DNA of 64,000 nucleotides. It comes from Holothuria scabra. Taxonomy: Eukaryota > Echinodermata > Holothuroidea > Aspidochirotida > Holothuriidae. Made by a program: the position numbers and the translations under genes. The notes below the pieces were generated by a model, which did no database searches, had not been told where the DNA came from, and saw only the letters and a list, made by a program, of their open reading frames with translations. The stretch lies in the NCBI GenBank assembly GCA_037179385.1, contig CM074193.1:39464846-39528845 (forward strand). The letters run 5' to 3'. Below are positions 46,801 through 49,779 of this stretch, in pieces (position 1 is the stretch's first letter; every line of letters begins with the position of its first letter).

Positions 46801-47003
46801 AGGTTGTTTCTTTTTTTTTTTTTTGGTAGACTCAAGACCATACTGTGAACAGTGACAGGAAGGAAGGACAACCAGGAACTGCTGAACGATTCTGTGCTGT
46901 TATAAAGAAGCAACTGCCAGAGCATGTGAGGTACTTCAAAAAAGTGTTCCAGAATCGAACATTTAGGATTTACCAAGTCATGGCCAATATTACAACTACT
47001 TAA
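4769..47003 (+). CDS. DPY19L3-type protein C-mannosyltransferase, 5'-partial, 15 exons
   Basis: DPY19 proteins are multi-pass ER membrane enzymes. They transfer mannose from dolichyl-phosphate-mannose to the indole C2 of tryptophan in secreted proteins such as thrombospondin-repeat proteins; vertebrate DPY19L3 acts on R-spondin-type substrates. The 15 exons join with consistent phases into 1,929 nt, that is 642 residues plus stop. The recalled vertebrate DPY19L3 is about 716 residues, so about 80 N-terminal residues lie upstream. Diagnostic stretches in order are EVEREISFRTE (residues 1-11), LYYSYYKQM, TWQFAQF, HHIFKF, DFDSLLYLCNAAFDF, MRMKYVW, LREFYDPDTVALMNWI, SGSMQLLAGVKLCTGR, VHAI..FIILEDSIC and the C-terminal FQNRTFRIYQV. 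These match DPY19L3 more closely than DPY19L1, L2 or L4. All introns are GT-AG. The single-copy coding parts sit in heavily transposon-filled introns. Orthology is inferred from recalled family sequence, not from a search. Confidence 0.93.
4860..5478 (+). other. Intron 1
   Basis: 619 bp with a T-rich tract before the acceptor. I see no insertion or other feature. Confidence 0.8.
5479..5603 (+). CDS. DPY19L3 exon 2
   Basis: Acceptor 'atgaaaag' after a long T tract, donor 'caa|gtgagt'. It encodes residues 31-72 (WYDLTHDNITENWRTINVIQ then RFNVFQEIFL). The family has D-N-x-T-E followed by INLLQR at this point. The exon ends in phase 0. Confidence 0.93.
5604..6808 (+). other. Intron 2
   Basis: Contains a 362-bp TA-flanked MITE at 6186-6547. 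The rest is unique-looking AT-rich sequence. The open frame beginning at 6712 is intronic read-through into exon 3. Confidence 0.8.
6186..6547 (+). mobile_element. About 362-bp MITE with GGCTCATTGAGTTG ends (copy 1)
   Basis: Starts 'aagaggctcattgagttgat' after TA at 6184-6185 and ends with the inverted counterpart 'ccaactcagcgagccctt'. Homologous to 31971-32333 and 49417-49777, and in reverse to 9352-9630. The TIR is about 20 bp. A TA duplication is clear in the better-preserved copies. Confidence 0.82.
6809..6954 (+). CDS. DPY19L3 exon 3
   Basis: Acceptor 'ttttacag', donor 'aacag|gtattg'. It encodes residues 73-120 (DHLSPIFFYIHSVFALHGAY and onward through TWLAGLLATAFYVCN) plus two bases of an arginine codon. 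It holds hydrophobic membrane helices matching the YFYIYTLFGLQ..WLSGLLAAFWYV part of DPY19L3. Confidence 0.93.
6955..8886 (+). other. Intron 3
   Basis: 1.9 kb without a clear transposon. It contains a perfect 27-bp tandem duplication at about 8489-8546 (the unit begins 'gcttaagagaactttcatct'). Confidence 0.75.
8887..9004 (+). CDS. DPY19L3 exon 4
   Basis: Acceptor 'cacttcag', donor 'catgag|gtgagc'. It completes arginine 121 and encodes residues 121-160 (SHTTRVDFTVPLRESFSLPF and onward to YLRPSRRHE). The TTRV.FT.PLRE motif is strongly conserved in DPY19L3. The exon ends in phase 0. Confidence 0.94.
9352..9630 (-). mobile_element. Reversed, truncated copy of the 362-bp MITE
   Basis: Read on the minus strand it matches 6186-6547 from its right end ('taaagcagctcattgactt' on plus) to about position 9630, where similarity fades. 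The left TIR is not recognisable. The open frames seen here (9276-9545, 9482-9859) run through this repeat and are not genes. Confidence 0.75.
10685..10735 (+). repeat. GT microsatellite in composite element I
   Basis: An imperfect (GT)n run with gtat and gcat interruptions, just inside the element head. The same position in copies II and III also holds a GT tract. Confidence 0.9.
11668..12110 (+). mobile_element. tRNA-derived SINE, interrupted
   Basis: An A-box-like 'tggtcaagtggttaaagc' (about 11678) and a B-box-like 'ggaagttcgagtac' (about 11881) lie on the plus strand at tRNA spacing once the 156-bp insertion at 11704-11859 is removed. The downstream body runs to about 12110. Its exact 3' end is not defined. 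Confidence 0.65.
11704..11859. mobile_element. 156-bp hAT-like MITE inside the SINE
   Basis: It begins CAGGCGCGGATTA and ends with GGATCTGCGCCTG: 13-bp inverted ends with two mismatches. The interior has C-rich and G-rich runs. The 8-bp flanks (tccaactt and actagctt) agree at only 5 of 8 positions, so the target duplication is weak. The hAT assignment rests mainly on the CAGG..CCTG ends. Confidence 0.65.
12175..12395. mobile_element. AAAGGGTTT / AACCCTTT short-motif segment in block B
   Basis: The heptamers AAAGGGT and ACCCTTT occur repeatedly in both orientations, including 'aaaccctttgggctcaaa', which lies inside a near-palindrome around 12337-12361. The style matches the other short-motif elements in the window. 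Its ends are not clear. Block A lacks this part. Confidence 0.4.
12723..15417 (+). repeat. Right part of block B, paralogous to block A
   Basis: Collinear with 1184-3587. The main difference is the 332-bp MITE at 14323-14654, absent from block A. Small deletions account for the remaining length difference. The two copies make an internal dating and insertion-history pair. Confidence 0.85.
14323..14654. mobile_element. 332-bp MITE, TA target duplication (copy 2)
   Basis: It starts CATGACGAAATGG and ends with an inverted counterpart finishing CGGCATG, flanked by TA at 14321-14322 and 14655-14656. Block A has the empty site (cgaccaccaaattttaagta near 2793-2812) with a single TA at the insertion point. 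That confirms both the element limits and the TA duplication. Nearly identical to 4400-4732. Confidence 0.92.
15908..16836 (+). other. Unassigned intronic DNA
   Basis: AT-rich sequence without a clear repeat or exon. A 62-codon minus-strand frame at 16228-16416 has no motif I recognise and no supporting splice context. Confidence 0.5.
16837..17034. mobile_element. 198-bp hairpin MITE, copy 1
   Basis: The ends 'acaatcttggacaaaact' and its inverted counterpart 'gttttgtccaagattgt' bound a body with an internal inverted pair: cccccgctccccttcg, and later cgaaaggggga-like sequence around 'ttgaaagggggagcggggg'. The left flank shows TA; the right flank is mutated. Near-identical to 18199-18396, and the same family as 36573-36760 and 37183-37380. 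Confidence 0.85.
17727..17757. repeat. TA-rich microsatellite
   Basis: An imperfect run of TATATG/TATA units. Confidence 0.85.
18199..18396. mobile_element. 198-bp hairpin MITE, copy 2
   Basis: Same length and ends as copy 1 and in the same orientation, 1.36 kb downstream. The left TA is mutated; TA is present at the right. Confidence 0.85.
19194..19302. repeat. 108-bp palindromic repeat, copy 1
   Basis: The two halves are near-perfect inverted copies: 'gggcccgttccacaaagac' on the left and 'gcggaatgggccc' on the right, with 'cttaagtatga' and its reverse 'tcatacttaag' flanking a short loop. A second copy lies at 56494-56606. Probably a small foldback MITE. Confidence 0.8.
19384..19518 (+). 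CDS. DPY19L3 exon 5
   Basis: Acceptor 'tctatgcag', donor 'aggaag|gtaagg'. It encodes residues 161-205 (VLNLFTIFVATFLFTVTWQF then AQFILLLQM). The TFLFS/TLTWQF.QF helix is a DPY19L3 hallmark. Phase 0 at both ends. Confidence 0.95.
19519..19967 (+). other. Intron 5
   Basis: 449 bp of AT-rich sequence; nothing else seen. Confidence 0.8.
19968..20099 (+). CDS. DPY19L3 exon 6
   Basis: Acceptor 'atttttcag', donor 'ataaag|gtatga'. It encodes residues 206-249 (VKNLLQCIIAAMVLVSFLQF, then GNDMLPSSLALSFGL and onward). It corresponds to the family's Q-F-x-N-S/D-M membrane segment. Phase 0 at both ends. Confidence 0.94.
20621..21070 (+). repeat. Tandem duplication, period about 228 bp
   Basis: 'ccatataaa' at 20621 and 20848, and 'actggccaa' at 20763 and 20992, mark two diverged direct copies. 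Small indels shift the period between 227 and 229. Confidence 0.8.
21373..24309 (-). mobile_element. 5'-truncated L1/Tx1-like LINE with 15-bp target duplication
   Basis: The 15-bp direct repeat taccatccatggctt lies at 21373-21387 and 24295-24309. On the minus strand the insert ends in a 23-base A tract (T run 21386-21408 on plus) preceded by about 350 bp of 3' UTR. The whole element body lacks the endonuclease, so reverse transcription stopped within ORF2. Perfect flanking repeats, an unbroken 848-codon frame and an intact tail indicate a recent insertion. Confidence 0.95.
21758..24304 (-). CDS. LINE ORF2 remnant: reverse transcriptase and C-terminal zinc-knuckle region
   Basis: 848 codons on the minus strand. 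Reverse transcriptase motifs are in order: the GKSPGCDGL region at residues 97-105, IPKPQKD near 146-152 followed by NYRPISLL, the FEKAFD motif (229-234), QQGCPISP (286-293) and the catalytic YADD (328-331). A CX2CX8HX4C knuckle (C749, C752, H761, C766) near the end matches the zf-RVT region of L1/Tx1-like elements. No RNase H or endonuclease is present; complete relatives carry an N-terminal endonuclease, so this copy is a 5' truncation. The apparent start codon and the residues MDG lie in the target-site duplication, not in the element, so the start is accidental. The frame is free of stops. Confidence 0.93.
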   Translation of the reverse strand: MDGSTAYFLNLEKRNKKYNVIQKLKVADGEEVADGPQILKELRIFYEKLYTSEKCSPSLILRELQCDSKLTNDEAISCEGILTEEECKSALNSLNNGKSPGCDGLSTDFYKHFWPSIGNLVTSSLNYASDHQMLSSEQGRSIITLIPKPQKDTTFVKNYRPISLLNSDYKICSKALASRIKPLMTSLISHNQTGFIKNRFIGENVRFTLDLIDFCNENKLPGLLMLVDFEKAFDRLEWDFIFNCLRFFNFHDGFIRWIKTLYSNTFACVCNNGYSSPFFQISRGVQQGCPISPYIFIICAEVLALKINSSRIIRGISILDHETRILQYADDTVIYLDGSLKSLEETVSIFSIFERSSGLKINYEKTNIFPLGPLTYQKPHFLNNFNFNFTLGPVTLLGIVFNNSRENLFRLNFLPKLSRIKSLLNLWSQRDLTPIGKITIVKTFGLSQFIYLFQTLPNLPDSFLKKTESCIFSFIWSGKNDKVKRSLLIAPISKGGLKATHIFSFIKSLKSTWVKRYLDDSKGSWKLFFDYYLMKYGKSLLYQCNIRDSDIVIANKFIEDVSKAWSQFRFRDYVVNYANEIIWNNSNIKIGKKNVFYKSLYENGVMYLKDVFNNGSLINYDTFKAKFSLNNCPFTVYYGILDAILVAWKHNIDRNENEPGTQCIQSVLRIPFLSRFIYYQLIENHVCPPKALSHWNTDFPSTHLSWDIIFPFSSLRESKIQYFQYRFLHRILGTNVFLHRIKVKTDPLCTFCGECNETINHLFWDCPITSNFILDIEQCVFGQQFLLSKQDVFFGYRTFLNHPYNLLIFHLKYYVFNKKVSGSRPDKNEFLHKFKFVLQVEKSLSKKQ
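24310..24825 (+). other. Intron 6, part after the LINE
   Basis: Unassigned AT-rich DNA ending in the acceptor of exon 7. Confidence 0.6.
24826..24933 (+). CDS. DPY19L3 exon 7
   Basis: Acceptor 'gctgttacag', donor 'acaaag|gtaata'. It encodes residues 250-285 (RSIPVSRPGLPRSISLACLR then LTVTVVFAGVLNLATK). The exon is less conserved than its neighbours. It is placed by frame, phase and its basic loop followed by a hydrophobic helix, as in the family. Confidence 0.87.
25535..26207 (+). mobile_element. Solo LTR, 673 bp
   Basis: Ends TGTTAC..GTAACA are flanked by the 4-bp direct repeat acat (25531-25534 and 26208-26211). A TATA-like 'atataaaagg' lies at 25840-25849. No second LTR, primer-binding site or internal coding region follows, so recombination between two LTRs probably removed the body. 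A TG..CA LTR with a 4-bp duplication fits several LTR retrotransposon groups, and I do not assign one. The TATA box suggests transcription on the plus strand, the same direction as DPY19L3. Confidence 0.82.
25840..25849 (+). promoter_or_regulatory. TATA box in the solo LTR
   Basis: The sequence atataaaagg lies about 305 bp into the LTR, where a U3/R boundary would be expected in an LTR of this size. Confidence 0.5.
26668..26733 (+). repeat. GT microsatellite in composite element II
   Basis: Imperfect (GT)n and GTAT repeats directly after the element head. Confidence 0.9.
26942..27482 (-). mobile_element. tRNA-derived SINE within composite element II
   Basis: On the minus strand, from 27482 downward, 'gagatggctcggtggtttga' carries an A box and 'ccggatcaaatcccgg' a B box, followed by a body of about 450 bp. 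The flanking array unit is interrupted ('caaactt' on one side, 'tatatgtagatgcattatg' on the other). Its 3' end is approximate. Confidence 0.75.
28573..29649 (+). other. Unassigned intronic DNA
   Basis: No exon seen. A 22-base sequence at about 29252-29273 is the reverse complement of one at about 25219-25240. A 74-codon frame at 29430-29654 has no recognisable motif. Confidence 0.5.
29650..30092 (+). repeat. Composite-element fragment with duplicated tail
   Basis: Two or three degenerate array units (an AGGTC..GGGTCA core) run into the tail 'cctcaatgcatttttgcatt'. A 72-bp direct duplication (the unit includes caaaatgacctcacattatt at 29941 and 30013) precedes it. No head or GT tract is present. 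Confidence 0.75.
30625..30698 (+). CDS. DPY19L3 exon 8
   Basis: Acceptor 'cttgtatag', donor 'cacag|gtgagt'. It encodes residues 286-309 (YFRETRGDHHIFKFLSSKFG, LSNH) plus two bases of arginine 310. The H-I-F-K-F-L..KFG stretch matches DPY19L3. A nearer AG (tttcag) would break the frame and was not used. Confidence 0.93.
30699..31083 (+). other. Intron 8
   Basis: 385 bp; nothing notable. Confidence 0.8.
31084..31236 (+). CDS. DPY19L3 exon 9
   Basis: Acceptor 'catcttttag', donor 'caaag|gtgagt'. It encodes residues 310-360 (R, then DFDSLLYLCNAAFDFMPWSM, and a hydrophobic helix). The RDFD..LYLC motif is conserved in all DPY19 proteins. Confidence 0.96.
31237..32368 (+). other. Intron 9
   Basis: Contains the 362-bp-family MITE at 31971-32333, ending 35 bp before exon 10. 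Confidence 0.85.
31971..32333 (+). mobile_element. 363-bp MITE with GGCTCATTGAGTTG ends (copy 3)
   Basis: The best-preserved copy: TIRs 'aagaggctcattgagttgat' and 'ccaactcaatgagcagctt', flanked by TA at 31969-31970 and 32334-32335. Confidence 0.88.
32369..32612 (+). CDS. DPY19L3 exon 10
   Basis: Acceptor 'cttttaaag', donor 'cagtg|gtaagt'. It encodes residues 361-442: a polar loop (WMQTEDDDQLTHQH...), then a helix with STLFGVMAVTVMRMKYVWTP and QICVLAAFG. The MRMKY.W/TP motif is the clearest DPY19 signature in the second half of the protein. Confidence 0.96.
32613..34109 (+). other. Intron 10
   Basis: 1.5 kb, mostly unassigned. The segment 33300-33480 could be the 3' end of an old LINE on the minus strand, but the evidence is too thin to call it. 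Confidence 0.6.
34110..34166 (+). CDS. DPY19L3 exon 11
   Basis: A 57-bp micro-exon. Acceptor 'cttccttcag', donor 'tctagg|gtaaga'. It encodes residues 443-461 (VEIVRNSAVVIMLSILLSR), a short hydrophobic helix. It corresponds to the weakly conserved ILILLYLCYKFWP part of DPY19L3. Both ends are phase 0. Confidence 0.88.
34430..34615. mobile_element. Palindromic MITE, about 185 bp
   Basis: Long inverted arms. 'gaaagattgccacc' (near 34489) pairs with 'ggtggcaatctttc' (near 34541), and 'attatttctt' pairs with 'aagaaataat' outside them. The loop holds 'cgaggtgaagccgagttg'. Arms extend 50 bp or more with mismatches. Confidence 0.75.
36573..36760. mobile_element. 198-bp family MITE, copy 3 (188 bp)
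   Basis: Ends 'acaatattggacaaaactg' and 'gttttgtccaaaattgt', flanked by TA on both sides. The interior has diverged from copies 1 and 2. Confidence 0.75.
37070..37560 (+). repeat. Composite-element array fragment
   Basis: Degenerate units with 'gaggtgaaaggtcatttgc', 'gatatcttgaggtag' and similar landmarks, interrupted by the MITE at 37183-37380. Neither head nor tail is present. Confidence 0.65.
37183..37380. mobile_element. 198-bp family MITE, copy 4
   Basis: Diverged TIRs ('aacaaaagtaaatgaaac' and 'gtttcatttgttttgt'), the same internal hairpin ('ccctttcaatgttgac' and 'aatattgaaaagggg') and TA on both sides. It sits inside the composite-array fragment. Confidence 0.75.
38774..38856 (+). 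CDS. DPY19L3 exon 12
   Basis: Acceptor 'ctgcatacag', donor 'ataga|gtgagt'. It encodes residues 462-488 (SVPSLSAELEVLREFYDPDT then VALMNWI) plus two bases. The LREFYDPDTV.LMNWI motif is nearly invariant in DPY19L3. It begins the soluble luminal C-terminal domain. Confidence 0.96.
38857..40889 (+). other. Intron 12
   Basis: 2.0 kb with the GATC-rich element at 39763-40181 and a possible cryptic exon at 39574-39668. Otherwise unassigned. Confidence 0.75.
39763..40181. mobile_element. 419-bp element with GATC motif array
   Basis: Inverted ends 'ttagggtgcgtttacacttg' and 'caagtgtaagagcaccctaa'. Inside, GATC occurs many times, often as GATCNGATC, with 'cgcctgcgcggggtctgatc' and 'gatcctgcgcaggcgatc' in opposing orientation and repeated 'gtgtaaatgc'. 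The flanks fit a TA duplication. The ORFs across it are incidental. Confidence 0.7.
40890..41022 (+). CDS. DPY19L3 exon 13
   Basis: Acceptor 'tccatcttag', donor 'tttcag|gtgtgt'. It encodes residues 489-533 (DQHTPKNAAFSGSMQLLAGV, then KLCTGRKLTNHPHFEDKEL and onward). F.GSMQL..VKL and TNHPH.ED are family-wide motifs of the luminal domain. Ends in phase 0. Confidence 0.97.
41263..41461. mobile_element. About 200-bp element built from GGGTGTCGGAA units
   Basis: The left half has two TTYGACACCCC units (about 41275 and 41291). The right half has three GGGTGTCGGAA units spaced 16-17 bp (about 41404-41446). The outer ends 'gccctatatttcgacacccc' and 'gggtgtcggaatatagggc' are inverted counterparts. 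Confidence 0.7.
42504..43922. mobile_element. 1.4-kb nested element with terminal palindrome arrays
   Basis: Inverted ends 'acccttataaaaaaatccca' and 'tgggtttttttttataaggg'. Behind each end lies an array of short palindromes: TCCCACATGTGGGA-like copies at 42517-42650, and CCCATATGGG and TTCCTATAGGAA copies at 43598-43890. The interior (42897-43230) holds a direct duplication of about 175 bp beginning 'gcatgtgcaaaat'. No coding capacity is seen. The TIR sequence and inner array are related to 3790-3935. Confidence 0.8.
42897..43230 (+). repeat. Direct duplication inside the nested element
   Basis: 'gcatgtgcaaaat' near 42899 and 43071, then 'ccactagatgcaact', 'gatatgtttgaaattt' and 'gcaacacaat' recur in the same order, with moderate divergence. 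Confidence 0.8.
44804..44959 (+). CDS. DPY19L3 exon 14
   Basis: Acceptor 'caatacacag', donor 'ggcat|gtgagt'. It encodes residues 534-585 (LYQFYAKRSVQEVHAIHMSS, then GSDFIILEDSICLSRNNLGC and onward to KANGH). The VHA....DY/FVILEDSIC stretch is a luminal-domain signature. Phase 0 at both ends. Confidence 0.97.
45223..45312 (+). repeat. 43-bp tandem duplication with T runs
   Basis: 'ttaagttgaacaagtggaat' begins at 45241 and 45284; each copy is preceded by a run of T. Confidence 0.85.
45960..46620 (+). repeat. Composite-element array fragment
   Basis: About four units with 'aaaggtcatttggggtcaca' cores and the usual 'aacttggtacatagatg' landmark. No head hairpin, GT tract or tail is found. It is closer to the 1-1080 array in its first unit ('catttgaggtcattgac'). 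Confidence 0.75.
46830..47003 (+). CDS. DPY19L3 exon 15, C-terminus and stop
   Basis: Acceptor 'tttttggtag'. The frame ends at TAA 47001-47003. It encodes residues 586-642: an acidic linker, then RFCAVIKKQLPEHVRYFKKV and FQNRTFRIYQV. The vertebrate protein ends ..VFQNKTFHVYKL followed by a few residues, so length and position of the stop agree. Confidence 0.95.
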   Translation, partial: TQDHTVNSDRKEGQPGTAERFCAVIKKQLPEHVRYFKKVFQNRTFRIYQVMANITTT

Positions 47004-47345
47004 AAGTTTGCTATTTTCAAATAGTCACTTGAAGCTACAGTTCAATAATAATTTGATTGATGGTTTAGCTGGTAATTCATGGTAGCCCATTGCATAATTG
47101 CATATTGTCTCAACTGTTTGAGTTCTGCTACCATCAAATAGTCACCTGATGCCAAAGTGCCCGAATGATTTGATAGATGGTGTAGGCACCATCCAGTAGT
47201 CACTTGATGTCACAGTGCAGCTCTTCTTTGATATAGAGTTTTGCTACCACCATGGGCAATAACAATGTCTTAGTGTAACATTTCTTTCATGAGTTGACTT
47301 TTGGTCCCTGCTGATTAATAGATGCTACAGTAAAACATTCTTTAA

Positions 47346-47596
47346 CCCTTTACCGTTGTTTGGGTCCTTTTGGACCCATGCGGAGAGCTCGGCTGTCACC
47401 CATCTTTACTGTTTCACGCGGAGCTCAAAACTGGGAGTAGCTACCCGAAAATTCGGCCACAACAACGAGAGAGACAATAGTTTAAGGTCACAGGGTCAGT
47501 GACCTACGGAAGCCGATGTGGGGCGGGCTACGTCCGCTTTTCCGCCCACTCCCGAGGCGCCCAAATGTGCCCAGATCAGAGCACAACGGTAAAGGG
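47346..47596. mobile_element. 251-bp piggyBac-type MITE, copy 1
   Basis: Ends CCCTTTACCGTTGT and ACAACGGTAAAGGG are perfect inverted repeats, flanked by TTAA at 47342-47345 and 47597-47600. TTAA duplication and CCC ends are the piggyBac signature. A hairpin TGGGTCCTTTTGGACCCA lies at 47361-47378. No transposase is present. Confidence 0.88.
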
Positions 47597-47699
47597 TTAA
47601 TCTAAAATATCTGCACCACTCGGCTAGAGGGTTACGTGCACACGCGCAGAGACAGTGGCATCAGCTTTGCAGTAAACACACTCCACAGGCTTCTTTTAA

Positions 47700-47950
47700 C
47701 CCTTTACCGTTGTTTGGGTCCTTTTGGACCCATGCGGAGAGCTCGGCTGTCACCCATCTTTACTGTTTCACGCAGAGCTCGAAACTGCGAGTAGCTACCC
47801 GAAAATTCGACCACAACAATGAGAGAGACAATTGTTTAAGGTCACGGGGTCAGTGACCTACGGAAGCCGATGTGGGGCGGGCTACTTCTGCTTTTCCGCC
47901 CACTCCCGAGGCGCACAAATATGCCCCGATCGAAGCACAACGGTAAAGGG
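47700..47950. mobile_element. 251-bp piggyBac-type MITE, copy 2
   Basis: The same length and orientation as copy 1, only 103 bp downstream, flanked by TTAA at 47696-47699 and 47951-47954, with about 96% identity by eye. Confidence 0.88.
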
Positions 47951-48890
47951 TTAATCAGTTATTTTGCTGCCTGCTGATTAATAGATGCTACAGTGAAACA
48001 TTCAATAAAGTGTACCCTCAAGTCAAAAAATTCAAAAGTAAACATTTAAGAGTTGGAAAAAAGAATTCTAGCAATCCAACCCCCATCTTCATAGCACATT
48101 CCTGAGTTGAGATCTAAAATGTTGAAGTCTATATACTTCAAACAAATTGATCCATTGTGCTATAATTTGTGAGTTTCTTGTTGTACAACTCACAAAACCG
48201 GCTGTTTTGACCTTCAACACTTCCTGTTTGTTTGCATAGCATGTTGCACAGGGAAGTATTTAATTAATTACATCACCCCCATTAGAGTAAGAGTGATATC
48301 ATACCTTGGTGCAAGGTGCAGTAACTTTCAGAAAAAACAAAGAAATACAAAGATTGTAATTTGAGTAGTACAAAAATGACATCACAAATAATTGTGCAAT
48401 ATACCATTCAGAAGTTAAGTGAATAAACTTCAACATTTTATTCCTCAGCTCAGGAATGTCCTATGAAGATGAGAATTGGGCTGCTAGAATTCATTTTTCA
48501 TGCTCATTAATGTATATTTTTGAATTTTTTGACTTGAAGTACACTTTAATTAGTTTTGTTTCCTGGTGGTGGTTACCTGACACTGTAGTGGAGCATTTTT
48601 TTGTTAAGTAGAGTTTTGTTACCATCATGGGTTAACATTGCCACATAGGAATACTATTTTGATCAGTTCTTTACCACCCAGTGATGGTTACCTGAAGCTA
48701 CACTGGAGCATTTCTTTCATAGGTGTGAAACCATCATATGGTTATCAATGCAAAATTGAAACATTCCTTTCATGAGTCTACTTTGCTACCTGGTGGTGCT
48801 TAGGCAATGCTACAGTACAGCATTCATTTTGTTTACACAGTTTTGCTGCCATCCAAGGACCCATTTACAGGTGGTAAAATGTCTTGCAAA

Positions 48891-49416
48891 ATTCACAGTT
48901 TATAGAACAATTACATGTAATTGAAAGCTAGAAATGAATCAAAAGCTTTGCCTTGAGATTTTTCCCTTGATCATCTTCCTTATTTAATTTTTGTAAAATT
49001 AATCTTATAGTCACTTCCTGCCTGGCTTCAATGTGTAAAGTAGTCATAATTCATGGCAATTGCACTGTCAAGTCTGTTTCAGGAACTATTGAAAGTGAGT
49101 TTCATCATGACAGTTTCAGAAAATTTGTTGAAATGATAAAAAAGGAAGCAGTTGGTACAAAACTACCAAGCCTTCTCCTGAACAGTACATACATACAGTA
49201 ACTAACAATTATTTTGAAGAAAAACAAGGGAGTTGCAGATTAGATTTCAAGCTGTGCCAAAAAATTTAAAGAAAACCATTCCGAAAAGAGTAGGTGTACG
49301 GTAGCAATCATTGTGAAAGCTTCCATAAAAGTTTGTTATACATCATACAGTACTTCATTTAGCTGTAGTATTCATTGTTACTATTCATACAGCCACCAGC
49401 TTTATGAAGATTTTTA
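48891..49416. other. Unassigned flank
   Basis: AT-rich; no gene or repeat recognised. Confidence 0.5.
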
Positions 49417-49777
49417 AAGGGGCTCATTGAGTTGATATTGATAACTTAACGAGAGTGATATATGGTCACTACAACATGAAAATGCTTATGGATAGCATAA
49501 TAAGCCAGGTTTCATATCCAATAGTTATGGAAATTAAGCTAAAATTTTTAATTTGTAATGTCCTGACTTGTAACGGTTTTGTGCACATTTGAAAAAGTGT
49601 CTGGTCACAAATTTTTGAAAACCAAATCGAACTGTTAAGTACTCACACATAAAACTGTTATTTGTTTGTAAGATATGGGGATTGTCTAAGATTGACCATT
49701 TGTCATTGGTATGTGAAGAAAACTTAACAGGTTTGGAAAAATTTGTGGAATTAATGAACCAACTCAATGAGCCGCTT
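49417..49777 (+). mobile_element. 361-bp MITE with GGCTCATTGAGTTG ends (copy 4)
   Basis: Ends 'aaggggctcattgagttgat' and 'ccaactcaatgagccgctt', TA at 49415-49416 and 49778-49779. The minus-strand 77-codon frame inside is a shadow. Confidence 0.88.
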
Positions 49778-49779
49778 TA

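Larger units (their letters stand above)
44960..46829 (+). other. Intron 14
   Basis: 1.9 kb. It contains a 43-bp tandem duplication with T tracts (45223-45312) and a composite-type array fragment (45960-46620). Confidence 0.8.
47004..48890 (+). repeat. 3' flank or UTR with diverged repeats of about 100 bp
   Basis: A loose unit ('ttttgctaccatc', a 'ggttacctgatgctacagt'-like stretch, then 'catttctttcatgag') recurs about eight times from 47010 to 48850. The two TTAA-flanked MITEs split the series, with 'ctgctgattaatagatgcta' on both sides (47311 and 47972). Some of this is likely the DPY19L3 3' UTR. AATAAA at about 48003 is one candidate poly(A) signal, but I cannot place the end of the transcript. 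Confidence 0.55.
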
